DNA of 64,000 nt, taken from assembly GCA_022606135.1 (NCBI GenBank), contig JABYQN010000002.1, positions 558,001 to 622,000 on the forward strand. Direction: 5' to 3'. Position 1 is the stretch's first letter, and every line of letters begins with the position of its first letter. Made by a program: the position numbers and the translations under genes. The notes beneath the pieces were generated by a model. That model ran no database searches and was not told the DNA's origin. It saw only the letters and a list, made by a program, of their open reading frames with translations. Shown here piece by piece: positions 12,039 through 22,297 of the stretch. Source of the DNA: Fomes fomentarius. Taxonomy: Eukaryota; Basidiomycota; Agaricomycetes; Polyporales; Polyporaceae.

Positions 12039-15000
12039 TCACGATTCCGTTTCGTCTGGGATAATACCTAATGTCCATACTGTCCGAACACTACTAGTCC
12101 TTACACCTCGCCAGTTGTCCCATTTCCGTGTCCAATAATCCCATGTCCTATCCTCCGGGTCCATCAGCTCCACTACGCGAGAACGAGGCGCGATCCGGAT
12201 CGTCGGCATGCGCGGCGTGGTAGGATTTTGCGAGTGGAATGCGTCAAGCATGGGCTTGCACGTCTTCAATAGGTCAGCGCGCTTTTCCCAGGTGTTCTCG
12301 GAGCGCGGCTTGTCCTTCCACTTGACAAGATATTGAAGTGCACCACGTATCACCTTCGAGTCCAAGATAGCTTCAGGCTCCGGAAGCTTGTCCATGACGT
12401 CAGGCACGGTGGTCTCGAGCTTGGACTGATTTGGAAATGTCAGTTGATTGGCGGGCGTGAGCAGCGCTTCGTTGAAGACCGGGTGAATGGCCTTCCATTG
12501 ACACGGAAGCTTGAGACGGTACGCGCCGGAGCCGACCTTTGTCTGGATCTGGAAAGGCCCGTAGCGTTTGTCTTCAAGCTTCTTGTTCGGTCGTTCAGTC
12601 GAGATGTGGAATGAGTCGAGTAGTACCCAGTCTCCGACAGTGTATTGTACTGCGTCACGTTTGTGCCTATCGTACTTCTGTTTCATGACCGACTTCGCAA
12701 CCGTGAGAGCCGCAGCAGCCTGCCGTGAAATGTCCTTCATGCGCGCTGCATACTGTTCGGCTTCCTCAGCCACAACAGTCCGCTTGGTCTCGACTCCGGT
12801 GAACGCATGACGCCCATGTGTCATGTAGAATGGGGAAAAGCCGGTGGCGGAGTGCTTCCTATTCCGGTATGCGAACATGGCCAAGGGAAGCCAGTCAGGC
12901 CAGTCATCCTGACGATGGTTGACAAATATGCGTAGATAGTTCTCGATCTCCTGATTGATTCGTTCGGTCTGCCCGTCCGTCTGGGGATGATAGGCAGTGC
13001 TCGGGTTTCCCTGAACCCCGAGCTTCCGATACAGATCTCGGATAAATGCGGAGACGAAAATAGACCCACGATCTGAAAACACTCGTCGCGGCAACCCATG
13101 GTTTGCATACACATGTTTAATGAATAGATTAGCCCAGCCTTCCGAGCTTAACTGGTCTGTACAGGGGACAGCAACAAAGTCCTTCGACTTCATGTCCACA
13201 ATGACAAGAATTGCATTGTTTCCATGAGCATCGGGGAGATGTGTAATCATGTCCACGGAGATGTATTCCCAATTATATTCTGCGATAGGGTTAGGATTCA
13301 GCGGTGCAGCGCGACGTCGATGATCAATTTTCGATTTCTGACAGATAGCACATCCTTTGACATATGCGCTGATGTCCTTGCGCATGGATGGCCACCAATA
13401 AGATCGAAAAATTGATTCTTGTGTTTTGTCTCGACCGGGGTGTCCCACGCTAACTGAATCGTGATGTGCGGCTATGATGCGGCCACGCAGACCCTTGTCA
13501 TTGGGAATGACTAATTTCCCCTTCCTGTAGATAAGACCGTCCTCGGTCTTCTCGAAATCTCCGTTAAGTCCCAACTGTTCAGTAACTGAGTTATCCAAAA
13601 GGTTTATCAAATTAAGACAATCCTTCTGAATTATGTCAACTCCGTCAACTGATACCGGCCGGAACCACTCAGGCTTGAGTAGGGTGATGTCATCATTTGC
13701 ATCATCGCCGATGTCATGATCGGGTCGACGGGACAACGCATCCGACTTTCCCATGGTCCGTCCAGGCCGATGAATAAGCGCGAAATCGTAATCCTGTAAG
13801 GTGACAACCCAGCGCGCTTGTCGTGGATTAAGGCGTTGTGGCTTCCTAAAATATTCGAGATTCTTATGATCGGTGTGAATCTCGAATCTTTCATGGGCTC
13901 CTTTCAGGAAGTGCCGCCACTCATCCAGCGCAGTCATCAGGGCTAGCATCTCACGGTCATAGATTTCGTAGTTACACTCTGCTGGGGATAGGGATTTCGA
14001 TAGAAAGGCTATAGTCCGCCAGTGTCCGTCCTGCTTTTGCGCGAGCTCAGCTCCGAGCGCAAACTTTGAAGCATCGCATTCAACCCGAAAAGGATCGTTA
14101 TCATTCGGCACCGCAAGTACAGGTGCTGACGTAATAGCCGATTTGATCCTATCAAAGGCTTCCTGCTCCGCCTCGCTCCATCGCCATTCCACAAGTCCCG
14201 TCAATCTATTCAACGGTGCTGCTATCTTTGAGAAGTCTTTAATGAATCGACGGTAGAAATTTGCAAATCCAAGGAAGCCCTGCACGTCCTGTTTGCACTT
14301 CGGGATAGGCCAACCGGTAACCCCGGCAACCTTGGCAGGGTCCATTTTGATGACGCCAGGAGCAATGATATGTCTGAGATATTCGGTCTCCTGAACTTCA
14401 AATTCGCATTTCTCCGGTTTCACCGTGAGCTTATTTTCCTGTAAGATTTTCAGCACTTGTCGAACAATTGCCCGGTGCTCTGCCAGGTCTTTTGAGAAGA
14501 TAAGGATATCGTCTAGGTAAACAATCACTTTTCCCTTTAAGATGAGATCATGGAAAATATCGTTCATCATCATCTGAAAGGTGGAAGGGCTGTTCGACAG
14601 TCCGAAGAACATAACGAGAGGTTCGTATAAGCCTCGATTGGTAATAAACGCGGCTTTTTCCTCGTCGCCTTCCTTCATGCGAATGTTATTGTAACCCCAC
14701 CGGATATCTAACTTGGTGAAATACTTCGCGCCTTTGAGCTTATCCAGAAGCTCTGACATAAGGGGTAACAGATATTTATTCTTTTTCGTCATGTCGTTCA
14801 ATCTCCGATAGTCCTGGACTGGTCGGAGTTTCCCATCTTTCTTTTTGACGAAGAAGAAAGGTGCGCCCCAAGGGGACTTTGATGGTCTAATCCGTCCCAT
14901 GCGAAGATTATCCTCCAAGAAAGAATCCAATGCATCCTGTTCCCCTAGTGACATCAGGTAAACCTTTCCACAATAGGGCTTAGCGTCAGGTAAGAGCTCA

Positions 15001-16247
15001 ATGACGTGATCATATGGGCGGTGTTCTGGGAGCGTGTTGAGAGTTTCCTTTGCGAACACGTCCTCGTAATCCCGATATTGTTCCGGGACCATTTCCTCAT
15101 ATGTCTGCTCTTCCTTAGCCTTATTCTGCTCAATTGCAATTTCCATCGCAACCGAGGTTTTAGCCCGTATGTGTACTGCATTAAGGAATTCCCAGCGAGA
15201 CTTTAAGTACAAAGCTATATTGAGCTTAAACACATGTTCACCCTCACTAATGACACGCTGACATTGGGAGGAGCATCGGTTGAATTCGACTGTTTTCTTT
15301 TGCCAATCAATTGAGGGATTATGGTGTTCAATCCACTCGTGGCCCAAGAATAAGTCAGCCTTCCCTAAGTCAGTCACCAGGAGTTGCATACGCTCCCGAT
15401 GATCTCCGATGCGCAGCCATAGAGTGACGTAATGGGTAATGCTGCCACCCGAATTCGGAGTACCGTCTGCATTGTAGACGGCGATCGGGTTCTCGAACGG
15501 GTGCATCGTGAGTCTCGCTCGTCGTACCAAGTCTCTATGTATGCAAGAGCCTGTGCAGCCAGTGTCCACCAAGCCTACTAAGTCCGTCTGCTCGCCCATC
15601 TCAGGGTTCTCAATGGTCAGCGGTATGTCCAACTGGCGCCTCGCGCCGGACCCGCATACCACCTTGAACAGCCGAGGCCCCTCTCGCGTAATGCTGTATG
15701 CATTTGTTTTGGTGTCCGCCGCACTCGGACTGGTTTTACGTATTTTTTCAGATTTTTTATTATCTGAGGTACTAATACAGGTAGAGGGAATGAAAGAGGA
15801 ATTAAGTACCGGTTTAGACCGCCGGCCGCGCTCATTACGAGACGCCTCTTCGGTATGAGACATAGAAGAAGTAGTCGTGGGGGTTGCGGTCGAAGATGGA
15901 GACGACGCAGAAGCGGCGTCGCAATCATACGAGTTGTCGTCAGGAGAGGTGAAATGGTCGAGAGGAGAGAAACAGTTCGGAGTCGCTATTGTACAAGAGT
16001 CAAACAGAGATGCTGATGATGAAAGAGATGGGGAGCGTGTGTGTGCAGCTACGTGCTCCCGGCGTCGAAACCCTGTGCCGTGAAGTCTTCGGGATCCTCG
16101 GCGGCGTAAAGACGCATCGCCTTGAGGAACTCCTCGCGTGCGTCGGGATCTTCCCAGACCCGTCGGACGCGCTGCTGCTGCGCGTTGCGGTTGGGGATAT
16201 GCCAAGGGGACTGGCACAGTCCGGCCTCGGACTTCTTCTTGCCGCAC
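12039..16247 (-). CDS. pol: Ty3/gypsy Pol polyprotein (PR-RT-RH-IN-chromodomain)
   Basis: Uninterrupted 1402-codon frame. Domains in order: a Ser/Thr-rich lead; a retropepsin with LVDTGCTGS (about residue 225); reverse transcriptase with the YLDDILIFS catalytic box (about 576); RNase H with FRVECDASKFALGAE (about 720) and a second DHKNLEYF region; an integrase with an HHCC zinc-binding module ending CAICQKSK (about 930-970); the DDE core (SVDMITHLPD, VFSDRGSIF, then an E in QTERINQEIENYL); and a chromodomain (ILDSKVIRGALQYLVKWKD, about 1290-1340). All expected catalytic residues are present. The frame overlaps gag by about 200 nt in the -1 frame, so it would be made by ribosomal frameshifting as is usual for this group; the ATG at 16247 need not be used. 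Together these domains would mature the polyprotein, copy the RNA and integrate the cDNA. Confidence 0.95.
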   Translation of the reverse strand: MRQEEVRGRTVPVPLAYPQPQRAAAARPTGLGRSRRTRGVPQGDASLRRRGSRRLHGTGFRRREHVAAHTRSPSLSSSASLFDSCTIATPNCFSPLDHFTSPDDNSYDCDAASASSPSSTATPTTTSSMSHTEEASRNERGRRSKPVLNSSFIPSTCISTSDNKKSEKIRKTSPSAADTKTNAYSITREGPRLFKVVCGSGARRQLDIPLTIENPEMGEQTDLVGLVDTGCTGSCIHRDLVRRARLTMHPFENPIAVYNADGTPNSGGSITHYVTLWLRIGDHRERMQLLVTDLGKADLFLGHEWIEHHNPSIDWQKKTVEFNRCSSQCQRVISEGEHVFKLNIALYLKSRWEFLNAVHIRAKTSVAMEIAIEQNKAKEEQTYEEMVPEQYRDYEDVFAKETLNTLPEHRPYDHVIELLPDAKPYCGKVYLMSLGEQDALDSFLEDNLRMGRIRPSKSPWGAPFFFVKKKDGKLRPVQDYRRLNDMTKKNKYLLPLMSELLDKLKGAKYFTKLDIRWGYNNIRMKEGDEEKAAFITNRGLYEPLVMFFGLSNSPSTFQMMMNDIFHDLILKGKVIVYLDDILIFSKDLAEHRAIVRQVLKILQENKLTVKPEKCEFEVQETEYLRHIIAPGVIKMDPAKVAGVTGWPIPKCKQDVQGFLGFANFYRRFIKDFSKIAAPLNRLTGLVEWRWSEAEQEAFDRIKSAITSAPVLAVPNDNDPFRVECDASKFALGAELAQKQDGHWRTIAFLSKSLSPAECNYEIYDREMLALMTALDEWRHFLKGAHERFEIHTDHKNLEYFRKPQRLNPRQARWVVTLQDYDFALIHRPGRTMGKSDALSRRPDHDIGDDANDDITLLKPEWFRPVSVDGVDIIQKDCLNLINLLDNSVTEQLGLNGDFEKTEDGLIYRKGKLVIPNDKGLRGRIIAAHHDSVSVGHPGRDKTQESIFRSYWWPSMRKDISAYVKGCAICQKSKIDHRRRAAPLNPNPIAEYNWEYISVDMITHLPDAHGNNAILVIVDMKSKDFVAVPCTDQLSSEGWANLFIKHVYANHGLPRRVFSDRGSIFVSAFIRDLYRKLGVQGNPSTAYHPQTDGQTERINQEIENYLRIFVNHRQDDWPDWLPLAMFAYRNRKHSATGFSPFYMTHGRHAFTGVETKRTVVAEEAEQYAARMKDISRQAAAALTVAKSVMKQKYDRHKRDAVQYTVGDWVLLDSFHISTERPNKKLEDKRYGPFQIQTKVGSGAYRLKLPCQWKAIHPVFNEALLTPANQLTFPNQSKLETTVPDVMDKLPEPEAILDSKVIRGALQYLVKWKDKPRSENTWEKRADLLKTCKPMLDAFHSQNPTTPRMPTIRIAPRSRVVELMDPEDRTWDYWTRKWDNWRGVRTSSVRTVWTLGIIPDETES

Positions 16248-16792
16248 TTGACGCAGGCATGGTCAAGGTCCATCGGCTCACCGCGTCCACCATACATGAC
16301 ACCGGTGCCGTCGCGACGTGTGACAGCGGGTGCGGGAGTGGTCGCGGTCACCTGTGGGGCAGGAGCCGGAGGGCACGGAGTGGGATGCGAGTTGTTGTGG
16401 GTAGAGGTCGAATTGCGAGAGGAAGGGTGGGGATTAGCCGTGTGGGTGCCGCGCATGATGATCTGGCCCTTGTGCCAGAGCGTGTCGATGTTTTTGATGC
16501 GTAGCTTCCATGCGTCGTAGTTGGTAGGTTCATTACCGGATGCGTAGATCGTCTGGATGATGGATGTGCGGGCGTTGCGTTGAAGGATGTCAAGGACGTG
16601 GGCGTCGGTGGTCTTGAAGCCGGCCTGCAGGACGAGCTCTTCAAAGTCCTGGAAGAAGTCGTTGGCCTCGCGGTTGCCCATGTAGCACTTCTCGAGTCGG
16701 GCCTGAGCGGTCTTCGCCAGGTTCGGGTCGACGAAGTACTTGTCTAATTCATCCCAGAAGTCCTTGACGGTCGCAAACTTGGTCGCAGGGAG
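16049..16792 (-). CDS. gag: Gag capsid-type protein, N-terminally truncated
   Basis: Open frame preceding and overlapping pol. The visible part runs from ATKFATVKDFWDELDKYF through ANDFFQDFEELVLQAGF, a typical retrotransposon gag core, then a Pro/Thr-rich linker (about 16350-16440). The end segment holds EPMDLDHACVKCGKKKSEA and GLCQSPWH, a diverged zinc-knuckle-like spacing (C-x2-C..C..H) rather than a standard CCHC box. It ends at 16049. The N-terminal half and start codon are missing because the element is broken at about 16797. In an intact element it would form the particle that packages the RNA. Confidence 0.8.
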   Translation of the reverse strand, partial: LPATKFATVKDFWDELDKYFVDPNLAKTAQARLEKCYMGNREANDFFQDFEELVLQAGFKTTDAHVLDILQRNARTSIIQTIYASGNEPTNYDAWKLRIKNIDTLWHKGQIIMRGTHTANPHPSSRNSTSTHNNSHPTPCPPAPAPQVTATTPAPAVTRRDGTGVMYGGRGEPMDLDHACVKCGKKKSEAGLCQSPWHIPNRNAQQQRVRRVWEDPDAREEFLKAMRLYAAEDPEDFTAQGFDAGST

Positions 16793-16804
16793 CTAGTCAC
16801 CCGA

Positions 16805-17210
16805 GCAACTCCATGATATGTCCTGGGTGTGCGGGAAGTCTGACAAATTCATCCATCGAATGTACGTGCCATGCGGTGATGGGTAATATTGCCACACTGG
16901 TCTTGTTCTCCTTGCGTACACAGAACACCCGGTGCGTACGTGAATCTGCGGAACGTGAGCATTCAATCTCTCCGACAGAACGATCTAGATCTACAAGTTG
17001 ACGAGCACGCAGACACCGCAGGGTATCTATGGACAACACGATATGACCTACAGCCGGCATGCGTAATACCGGTGCCACTGCATTCATCACCTGCTCGAGC
17101 TTTCGTGCATGCCGGACATATCATGCATGACCGACCATACGTGTCCCGCTAAGCAACTCACTTGTGAATGATCGATCTCATGACCGTAGCAAATTCAGGG
17201 TTCGGACGGT
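16805..17210 (+). pseudogene. decayed fragment of a PL8 polysaccharide lyase gene
   Basis: Nucleotide-level similarity by eye to the intact PL8 gene at about 28540-28960. Examples: gcgtacacagaacac at about 16912 against 28632; cggtgatgggta.. against cggtgaagggta..; the gaacgtgag junction; cctctccgac-type text with 16970-17000 matching 28745-28760; catcac and gctcgagctttc against the 28850 region. Intron positions are smeared and no frame stays open. It abuts the broken end of the gypsy element. It may extend, more weakly, beyond 17210. Confidence 0.55.
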
Positions 17211-18006
17211 GCTGACAATCCTTCTATCGCAGACCTCTGCCCATATCGGCACGCTAGTCTGGAACTGATCTGAAGGACCACCTGCTGTCCGCGACTGACA
17301 CAGTCTTTCAGGAGCACGAGGCTGTTAGAGTCTGGTGGAGTGATGCAAATGGTGCCGGGTGTGTACCCGCCGCTAGGTCCGAAAGAGGGTGTGTAACAGT
17401 ATATGCCTCCGCTCCTGACGAGTGGCGCTGAGTTCTTCTAAACAGTAGTGCTGCTCCCCTGAGCAGCTCATCGGACCCGAGCAGCTCTTCCAAAAATGAA
17501 AACCCCTCTACGACAGACAGTACTGCGCCAATGGACGTCGTCGTCGGAGACCATCTTCCGCTCGAAGTCCTCCTCTGCAACATGAACGCGAACGCGACGC
17601 TGAGTCTGTTGCATCGGTCAGCACCATCGGCTCTGCAGCGGATCTTGTGACCATGCGCCTTCATGCGAAGGACAGTGTGCGGCTCCCGGTTGCCGACCTG
17701 TGGTACGAGCTCACATACCACCTCACGCAGGGGGATATACCGAGCCAGGTGGGATTCTTCGAGGAGCGTGATGTGTTTCTCAGGTGAGTTGTGTACTTTG
17801 TCTCTCCTTTCTGCGAGTGTCATGTCAGTTCTGGATTGATGCGGCATAGTGCAGAGGGCGCGCCGTCGGGCTGCTGCGCATCCTCCTGCTGAAGAAGCAC
17901 CTGTTGCTGTAGAGGCGACCCGGCAGTGGAGGAGCAAGTCCAGATGTGAGTGCTCATGCATCCATGCTCCTCCGCATGGACATTCTGAACTAACGACAAT
18001 CCTTCA
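17211..18006. other. coding-like remnants, no assignable gene
   Basis: Plus-strand stretches read like protein (VFQEHEAVRVWWSDANGA near 17310; DVVVGDHLPLEVLLCNMNA near 17530; RLPVADLWYELTYHLTQGD near 17680) but are split by stops and frame changes without clear introns. They look like the remains of an unidentified protein gene. The antisense frame at 17308-17961 is longer but has poor composition. Confidence 0.35.
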
Positions 18007-19044
18007 TTGCCCGTTGATAGACCTAGAATGCGGAAGTATGCACAAGTTCGAAGGTGCGAGAGTCCGTTCGTGTGTACACAAGGGGAGCCGGATGGAGTAA
18101 AATGGAGAGAGGAGGGAAGGAGTGGTGGAGAGAGTAGCAATGTAGGATACCGTCAGGATACTGGGGATAGTCCCGGACATTGAGTAGAATGAGTGTCGGA
18201 GGTCACTGAGAATGTTGAGAGTCAAAGCCGGGGGTCTGTAGGGTGTGAGTCGAGTGTCGAGTGTAGACGGAGAGGGTCGGGGAGTGAGTGGCGAGAGGCG
18301 CTAGTCGATGTTGAAATACGAGAGTCGAAAGGCGAATGTCGAAGTGCGAGAATCGAAAGTCGGATACTAGGGAATCTATTGCTTGTATTCAATTGTTGAC
18401 TACTACACTTATATATCTACGAGAATCCGAGACCAAGAACAAGGATGGAAAAGACTGGAAATGTGCTGGAATGCGAGGGGTAGAGGTAAGTTGATATGGA
18501 TCATGACTGAATGTAAGCGAGCCGCGGCGCGTGCAACTCTCGCACAAGACAGAATCTTCAGTAATCAGCGTATGGAGGGAACACCAGGGAGTCTGGTATG
18601 GTAAGTCACGGTGCAAAGTGTATGTTCGACGTGTGTCCGATGGGGAAAGGAGGGATGGAAGAGCAGGTGGCGGATGGCTGCAGGGGCCGTCGGGCGAGTG
18701 CTCAGACTGAGGCTCGTCGGCGAGGAGGTCTAAATGGCCATATCCGCGAGGCTCGGCAACCGTCATCTCGGGCGTGAAGGCCTGTCGTGTCGATGCTGGC
18801 TCGGCTCGAGTTGGCGAGATCTTTGGCTCCTGTTCGAGACAGTTCCTGCGAGCTCGAGAGTTCGGAGCGTCTGTATGTCGCGCCAGCTCAATGGCGTGTG
18901 CGAAGGATGTCGGCGGGACGCGTCGTCGGCAGTAAGTCGTGGTGGTACGAAGAGGACTCAGGAGAGGCGATGGCGCTCGTCGACGCGCGCTTCGGTCACC
19001 AAATGCGGCGAGTACCCGCGCAGCCATGCGCGATGTACATCACC
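18007..19044 (+). repeat. dispersed repeat R, copy 2
   Basis: Counterpart of 5362-6404 in direct orientation, 12.6 kb away. Shared landmarks: tgatagacct at the left end, gtgtgtacacaaggggagcc (about 18072), gattgag/gagtagaatgag, tggaaaagactggaaatgtg (about 18446), and gcgcagccatgcgcgatg at the right end. The inner gagtcgaa-rich part differs in length from copy 1. Nothing in it gives a conserved protein. Confidence 0.7.
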
Positions 19045-19196
19045 GTTGAAGGCGCTGCGTTAACTGCGCGAGCAGGTCGTGTCATCCGTGAAGACTGTCC
19101 ACCGGCTTGTGTATTTTGCTCCTCGACCGTTGCGGTCCTGACCTTGCTGCCTCATAGCTTCTCATGAATTTTGAGTAGATGTACGTGCGCTCATGA

Positions 19197-19785
19197 CAGC
19201 TGTTTGCGTTTTTGGTGGCCGAGCGCCCAACTGCACAGCACACTTTGCACACGAAAAATACAAAACCCGTATGGGAGGCCACTTCACATTATCACCTCGA
19301 TCGGCCGACAGAACTTATTGGGAGGTATGTGTGAGCACGTTGAGCGATTGTTAAGCCTCACGAGGTGCAGAAATTCACTCTGTGGCCTACCTTAGTAACC
19401 ACGTCACTGGGCGCCAAAGGCCCCCATCTTTTAGCAAGGCATTAGAAACTCAGGATCGCTCGTAGTCTACATCAAATTGCACATAGAAGGTAGGGAGGTC
19501 GTATACAGTTTGCTAGGCAGCTTCAGGGCGAGGAGAGGAAGTTCTTGTGGCCGGATATTCGTCAGAACTCGGGGATTTTCCCTATGTGATCTAGCTTCTG
19601 TAACTCACAAAACCAAGTATCTATGTAGATTCAGAAGATACAGGCATGGTTGCAAGTCTTGCAGCAGTGTATATGATTGGTCTCAGAGCGACAGCAAGGA
19701 CACAGACGGGGTTTCCGATTTTTTCGTGTAGAAAGTGCGCGCGCGTCAGTCAGAGTTGAGCGGCCACCAATTTTGCAAACAGCTG
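19197..19785 (+). mobile_element. non-autonomous TIR element (MITE-like), copy 1
   Basis: Imperfect terminal inverted repeats: the left end cagctgtttgcg followed by ttggtggccgagcgcc, and the right end, read inverted, cagctgtttgca followed by ttggtggccgctcaac. Similarity between the ends continues inward to a shared cactt..cacgaaaaa at about 50 nt. The 589 bp interior has no transposase reading. A related copy lies inverted at 57740-58342. No convincing target-site duplication was found, so the superfamily is open; the outermost cagctg is itself a palindrome. Confidence 0.7.
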
Positions 19786-21049
19786 GAAGGCGCGCCTCGA
19801 GTTGTAGGCACCGCTGTTGACGACAATGACCGATATGACCGTTATTCACTTTATTCTACTTCTTCGCCACATCCAGCAGGGACCCGAGTGTGCCTTGTGT
19901 TCCTCTAGCAACCATGCGCAGAACTAGAAGCTTGCAAGAACACACCATTATCTAGAGTGCACCTAGGCCAGGTGTCGGTCTTCCGTCCCCTCTTCTGGTG
20001 TTCTGGATGAACGTTCATAATTCCATAACTAAGAACACGGAAGGGGGCCTGTCAGTGGAGTCGGATGATTCCGCTGTTTGGGGTGTCCTGAGACTTGGGA
20101 CACCTACCGGCCAATATGGATTGCGCGTCATCCAAAGCTGAGGTACAAACTCTACGATGGAGAAAATGAAGAAGATAACTAGTTGCTCATACGTAGTCCC
20201 AGGCCGGGTACCCGACATAGCCGTTGTGGCTTAGGCGCCAGTGAGTTGTATGTGAGTCTGAGCTCAGAGCACGATGTCGCGAGCAACGTCTTCTCCCTGA
20301 CAGAGTCGCACAATCGTTCTATGATGCACTCAGGATGAACTACTCGACAACTCAGGGTTTTTGTTGGAGCTTGGTCATGCCAAACGGTCAACGTATACCA
20401 CGGAGATAAGGAAGGGGTGGGCACCTGGGTGGGACTAGGCAAGTAGGTGAGGAGGGTTTGCTGCCTTTGGTCTTGTCAGTACCACCCAGACCATGCGTCT
20501 CTGCGTCTCCTGAAAAAATCGCGAATGCCAGGACTTGCCTGGTCCTGGACTCGGTATCTTCCTGTGTTTGGGTCTCTGTCCCTACACCCGCACTTCTTCC
20601 GCCTCGGTTCTCCAAGGTCCATGTGCTGCTTCGTATCTGCTGTCTTTGAAGAACGTCGCGAGCTCCCTTGCGTTATGTATGCTAAAGATCAAGTTCGTTG
20701 TTGTCAGTGTCAAAACCTCAGACACGACTGCACTCACAGAGCGATCGTCAAATTCCCTCGCCTTGACAAAATCATGGAAGTTTCCTCGCGGCAGCTCACG
20801 CTGACCGCCGTGCGCGAGCCCCATAGAGGCGGCGGCTACCTGGTTGAACCTACTCATAGATGCGGAGCGCAGTCCCCTCTTGGACGCAATGTCAATACAC
20901 GCATTGCCACTTCCTATCTTTCGCCTAAATGCCATGCTGACTGAACTCCATATTGCGTGACATTGCTCCAGTCAGGTAGATCGAGTTATCACACAACCGG
21001 ACCGCACTTGCACCCCTCCCAGTCTCCAACCCGCCACGAGTCTCCTTCG
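19786..21049. other. mostly unassigned sequence
   Basis: Apart from the small minus-strand frame at 20582-20935 described separately, no recognisable gene, repeat or RNA was seen. Confidence 0.4.
20582..20935 (-). CDS. possible small protein with basic N-terminus
   Basis: From ATG 20935 the frame reads MAFRRKIGSGNACIDIASKR, then a Ser/Ala/Arg-rich part and ELPRGNFHDFVKAREFDD. The positively charged, acid-free first 15 residues could be a mitochondrial presequence. A gtgagt donor after DDRS and a tttag acceptor 56 nt later suggest an intron, after which a stop follows at once; unspliced, the frame runs to 20582. I recognise no family. It could be a small real gene, a fragment, or chance. Confidence 0.3.
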   Translation of the reverse strand: MAFRRKIGSGNACIDIASKRGLRSASMSRFNQVAAASMGLAHGGQRELPRGNFHDFVKAREFDDRSVSAVVSEVLTLTTTNLIFSIHNARELATFFKDSRYEAAHGPWRTEAEEVRV

Positions 21050-21560
21050 ACCAATGACCATTCTGATTACATCATCGCGCGCGGTCTTCATAGAACACAC
21101 GCGACACTTCTGTGGTGGTCGGTGTGGCTGGATACATGAGTCTTCCAAGTTCCCATTTTGCATCATGCCTCCATGCCTCCACTGTGGATCGTACGATGTG
21201 GTGTGCAGATGGCGCGCGGGTGAAGAGGTTCATACAGTAGTCCTGATCGTCGCATCAACATACATCTTCGCGTGCGTCATTGCTCGTGTTCCTCTCCCTC
21301 TCTATGTGCTGCTTTCCATAGAACGTGAGCATGAGATTTGACTTCAGCCCAGTTACAAGCACAGGTCGCAACGCTCATGGACAAATTGCGACATGCTCGC
21401 TGCTACGCTCGCCATGTACGGGCTCTCCACGCTCTCGACGTGCGAACTCCGGCGTATATTCTTGAAATGTTCGGAGGCCACCAATGCTCTGTATCCTATC
21501 GGCGTTGATGGTGGATATAGTAACTTTCTTCGTTAGCCAGAATACAATAGTCTACTTCGA
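21050..21560 (+). pseudogene. degraded 5' copy of the 7TM gene at 1824
   Basis: Follows the 1440-2230 region in order, with gaps. gacacttctgtggt (about 21102) matches the upstream region near 1475; gatggcgcgcgggtga matches about 1600; catacatcttcgcgt (21259) matches 2051, the second exon end; and caacgctcatggacaaattg.. with ctcgccatgtacgggctctc (about 21368-21427) matches 2140-2200, the third exon. Stops and indels break the frame, and the 3' half is absent. Includes upstream as well as exon sequence, so it was copied as DNA rather than through RNA. Confidence 0.65.
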
Positions 21561-22297
21561 TTCCAGGCTGAGTGGTTGATAAACTCAAAGGCTCATGGTC
21601 ATACTCAGATATACTTGCGTGACTTATAGTTTGTCCAGCTCATAGCTAAGTCGTGAGAGCGCGATGCAACAACAGCATCGAATGGTTTGGCTTCTGTACG
21701 GATGAGATACATTGGGATACTGGTCATTCGGAAGGGGTGAGAAAGACTAGAATTCAGAACATAGTAGACCCGGATGCCATCATCTTGAACAAGATCAAGA
21801 TGGCTCTGTTTGGGACCAAGAAGTGCTCGGGCTCCGGGCCACCACTGAAGGAATACTCAGTTTCCGAGGTGGACGGAAGCACGTCCCTCCTGAAAGCTAG
21901 ATATGATAAGCCCACCCTACAATCACCATCAGAGAGGATGATCTCGTAAATACCGTGAACGATGGATATGCTCTGGAACAATAGTCTTCATATCCGGGGT
22001 CACCGGGGTCTGAAGTGCGAACAGCGAAGTATACTGCAGCGAATGTGCACCTGAGCACACGATACAAATTCTACGACACAAGGATGTGTGAGATATCCAT
22101 GCATCGTTGAGCGAGCCCATAGCAATGGCATGTTATCATGAGTGGGATTGTTGTAAAAGTGAGAACAGCTACTCGAGCAGGTTCATTAAGCAGTGACCAT
22201 CTCGAATTCCATTGGTTCGAAAGGTACGACATCTCACACTAAATACACAACTTGAAGTAACCACATTCATTCATTACAAACATATCACTTCAAACAC

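Larger units (their letters stand above)
11630..16797 (-). mobile_element. Ty3/gypsy LTR retrotransposon (chromovirus), 5'-truncated
   Basis: Transcribed right to left. It contains one LTR (11630-12011), an intact pol frame and the C-terminal part of gag. The gag reading ends abruptly: an in-frame stop at 16793-16795 precedes LPATKFATVKDFWDEL, and beyond 16797 the sequence is unrelated (a decayed lyase fragment). The upstream LTR, primer-binding site and N-terminal gag are absent from the window. A C-terminal chromodomain places it with the chromoviruses, which in general target chromatin. The intact pol frame suggests a fairly recent insertion that lost its 5' side by deletion or rearrangement. 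A second, much older gypsy remnant lies at 30325-30640. Confidence 0.9.

Noticed and set aside
17308..17961. 217-codon minus-strand open frame
   Set aside because: The opposite strand reads more like protein, though broken; this frame appears to be its shadow.
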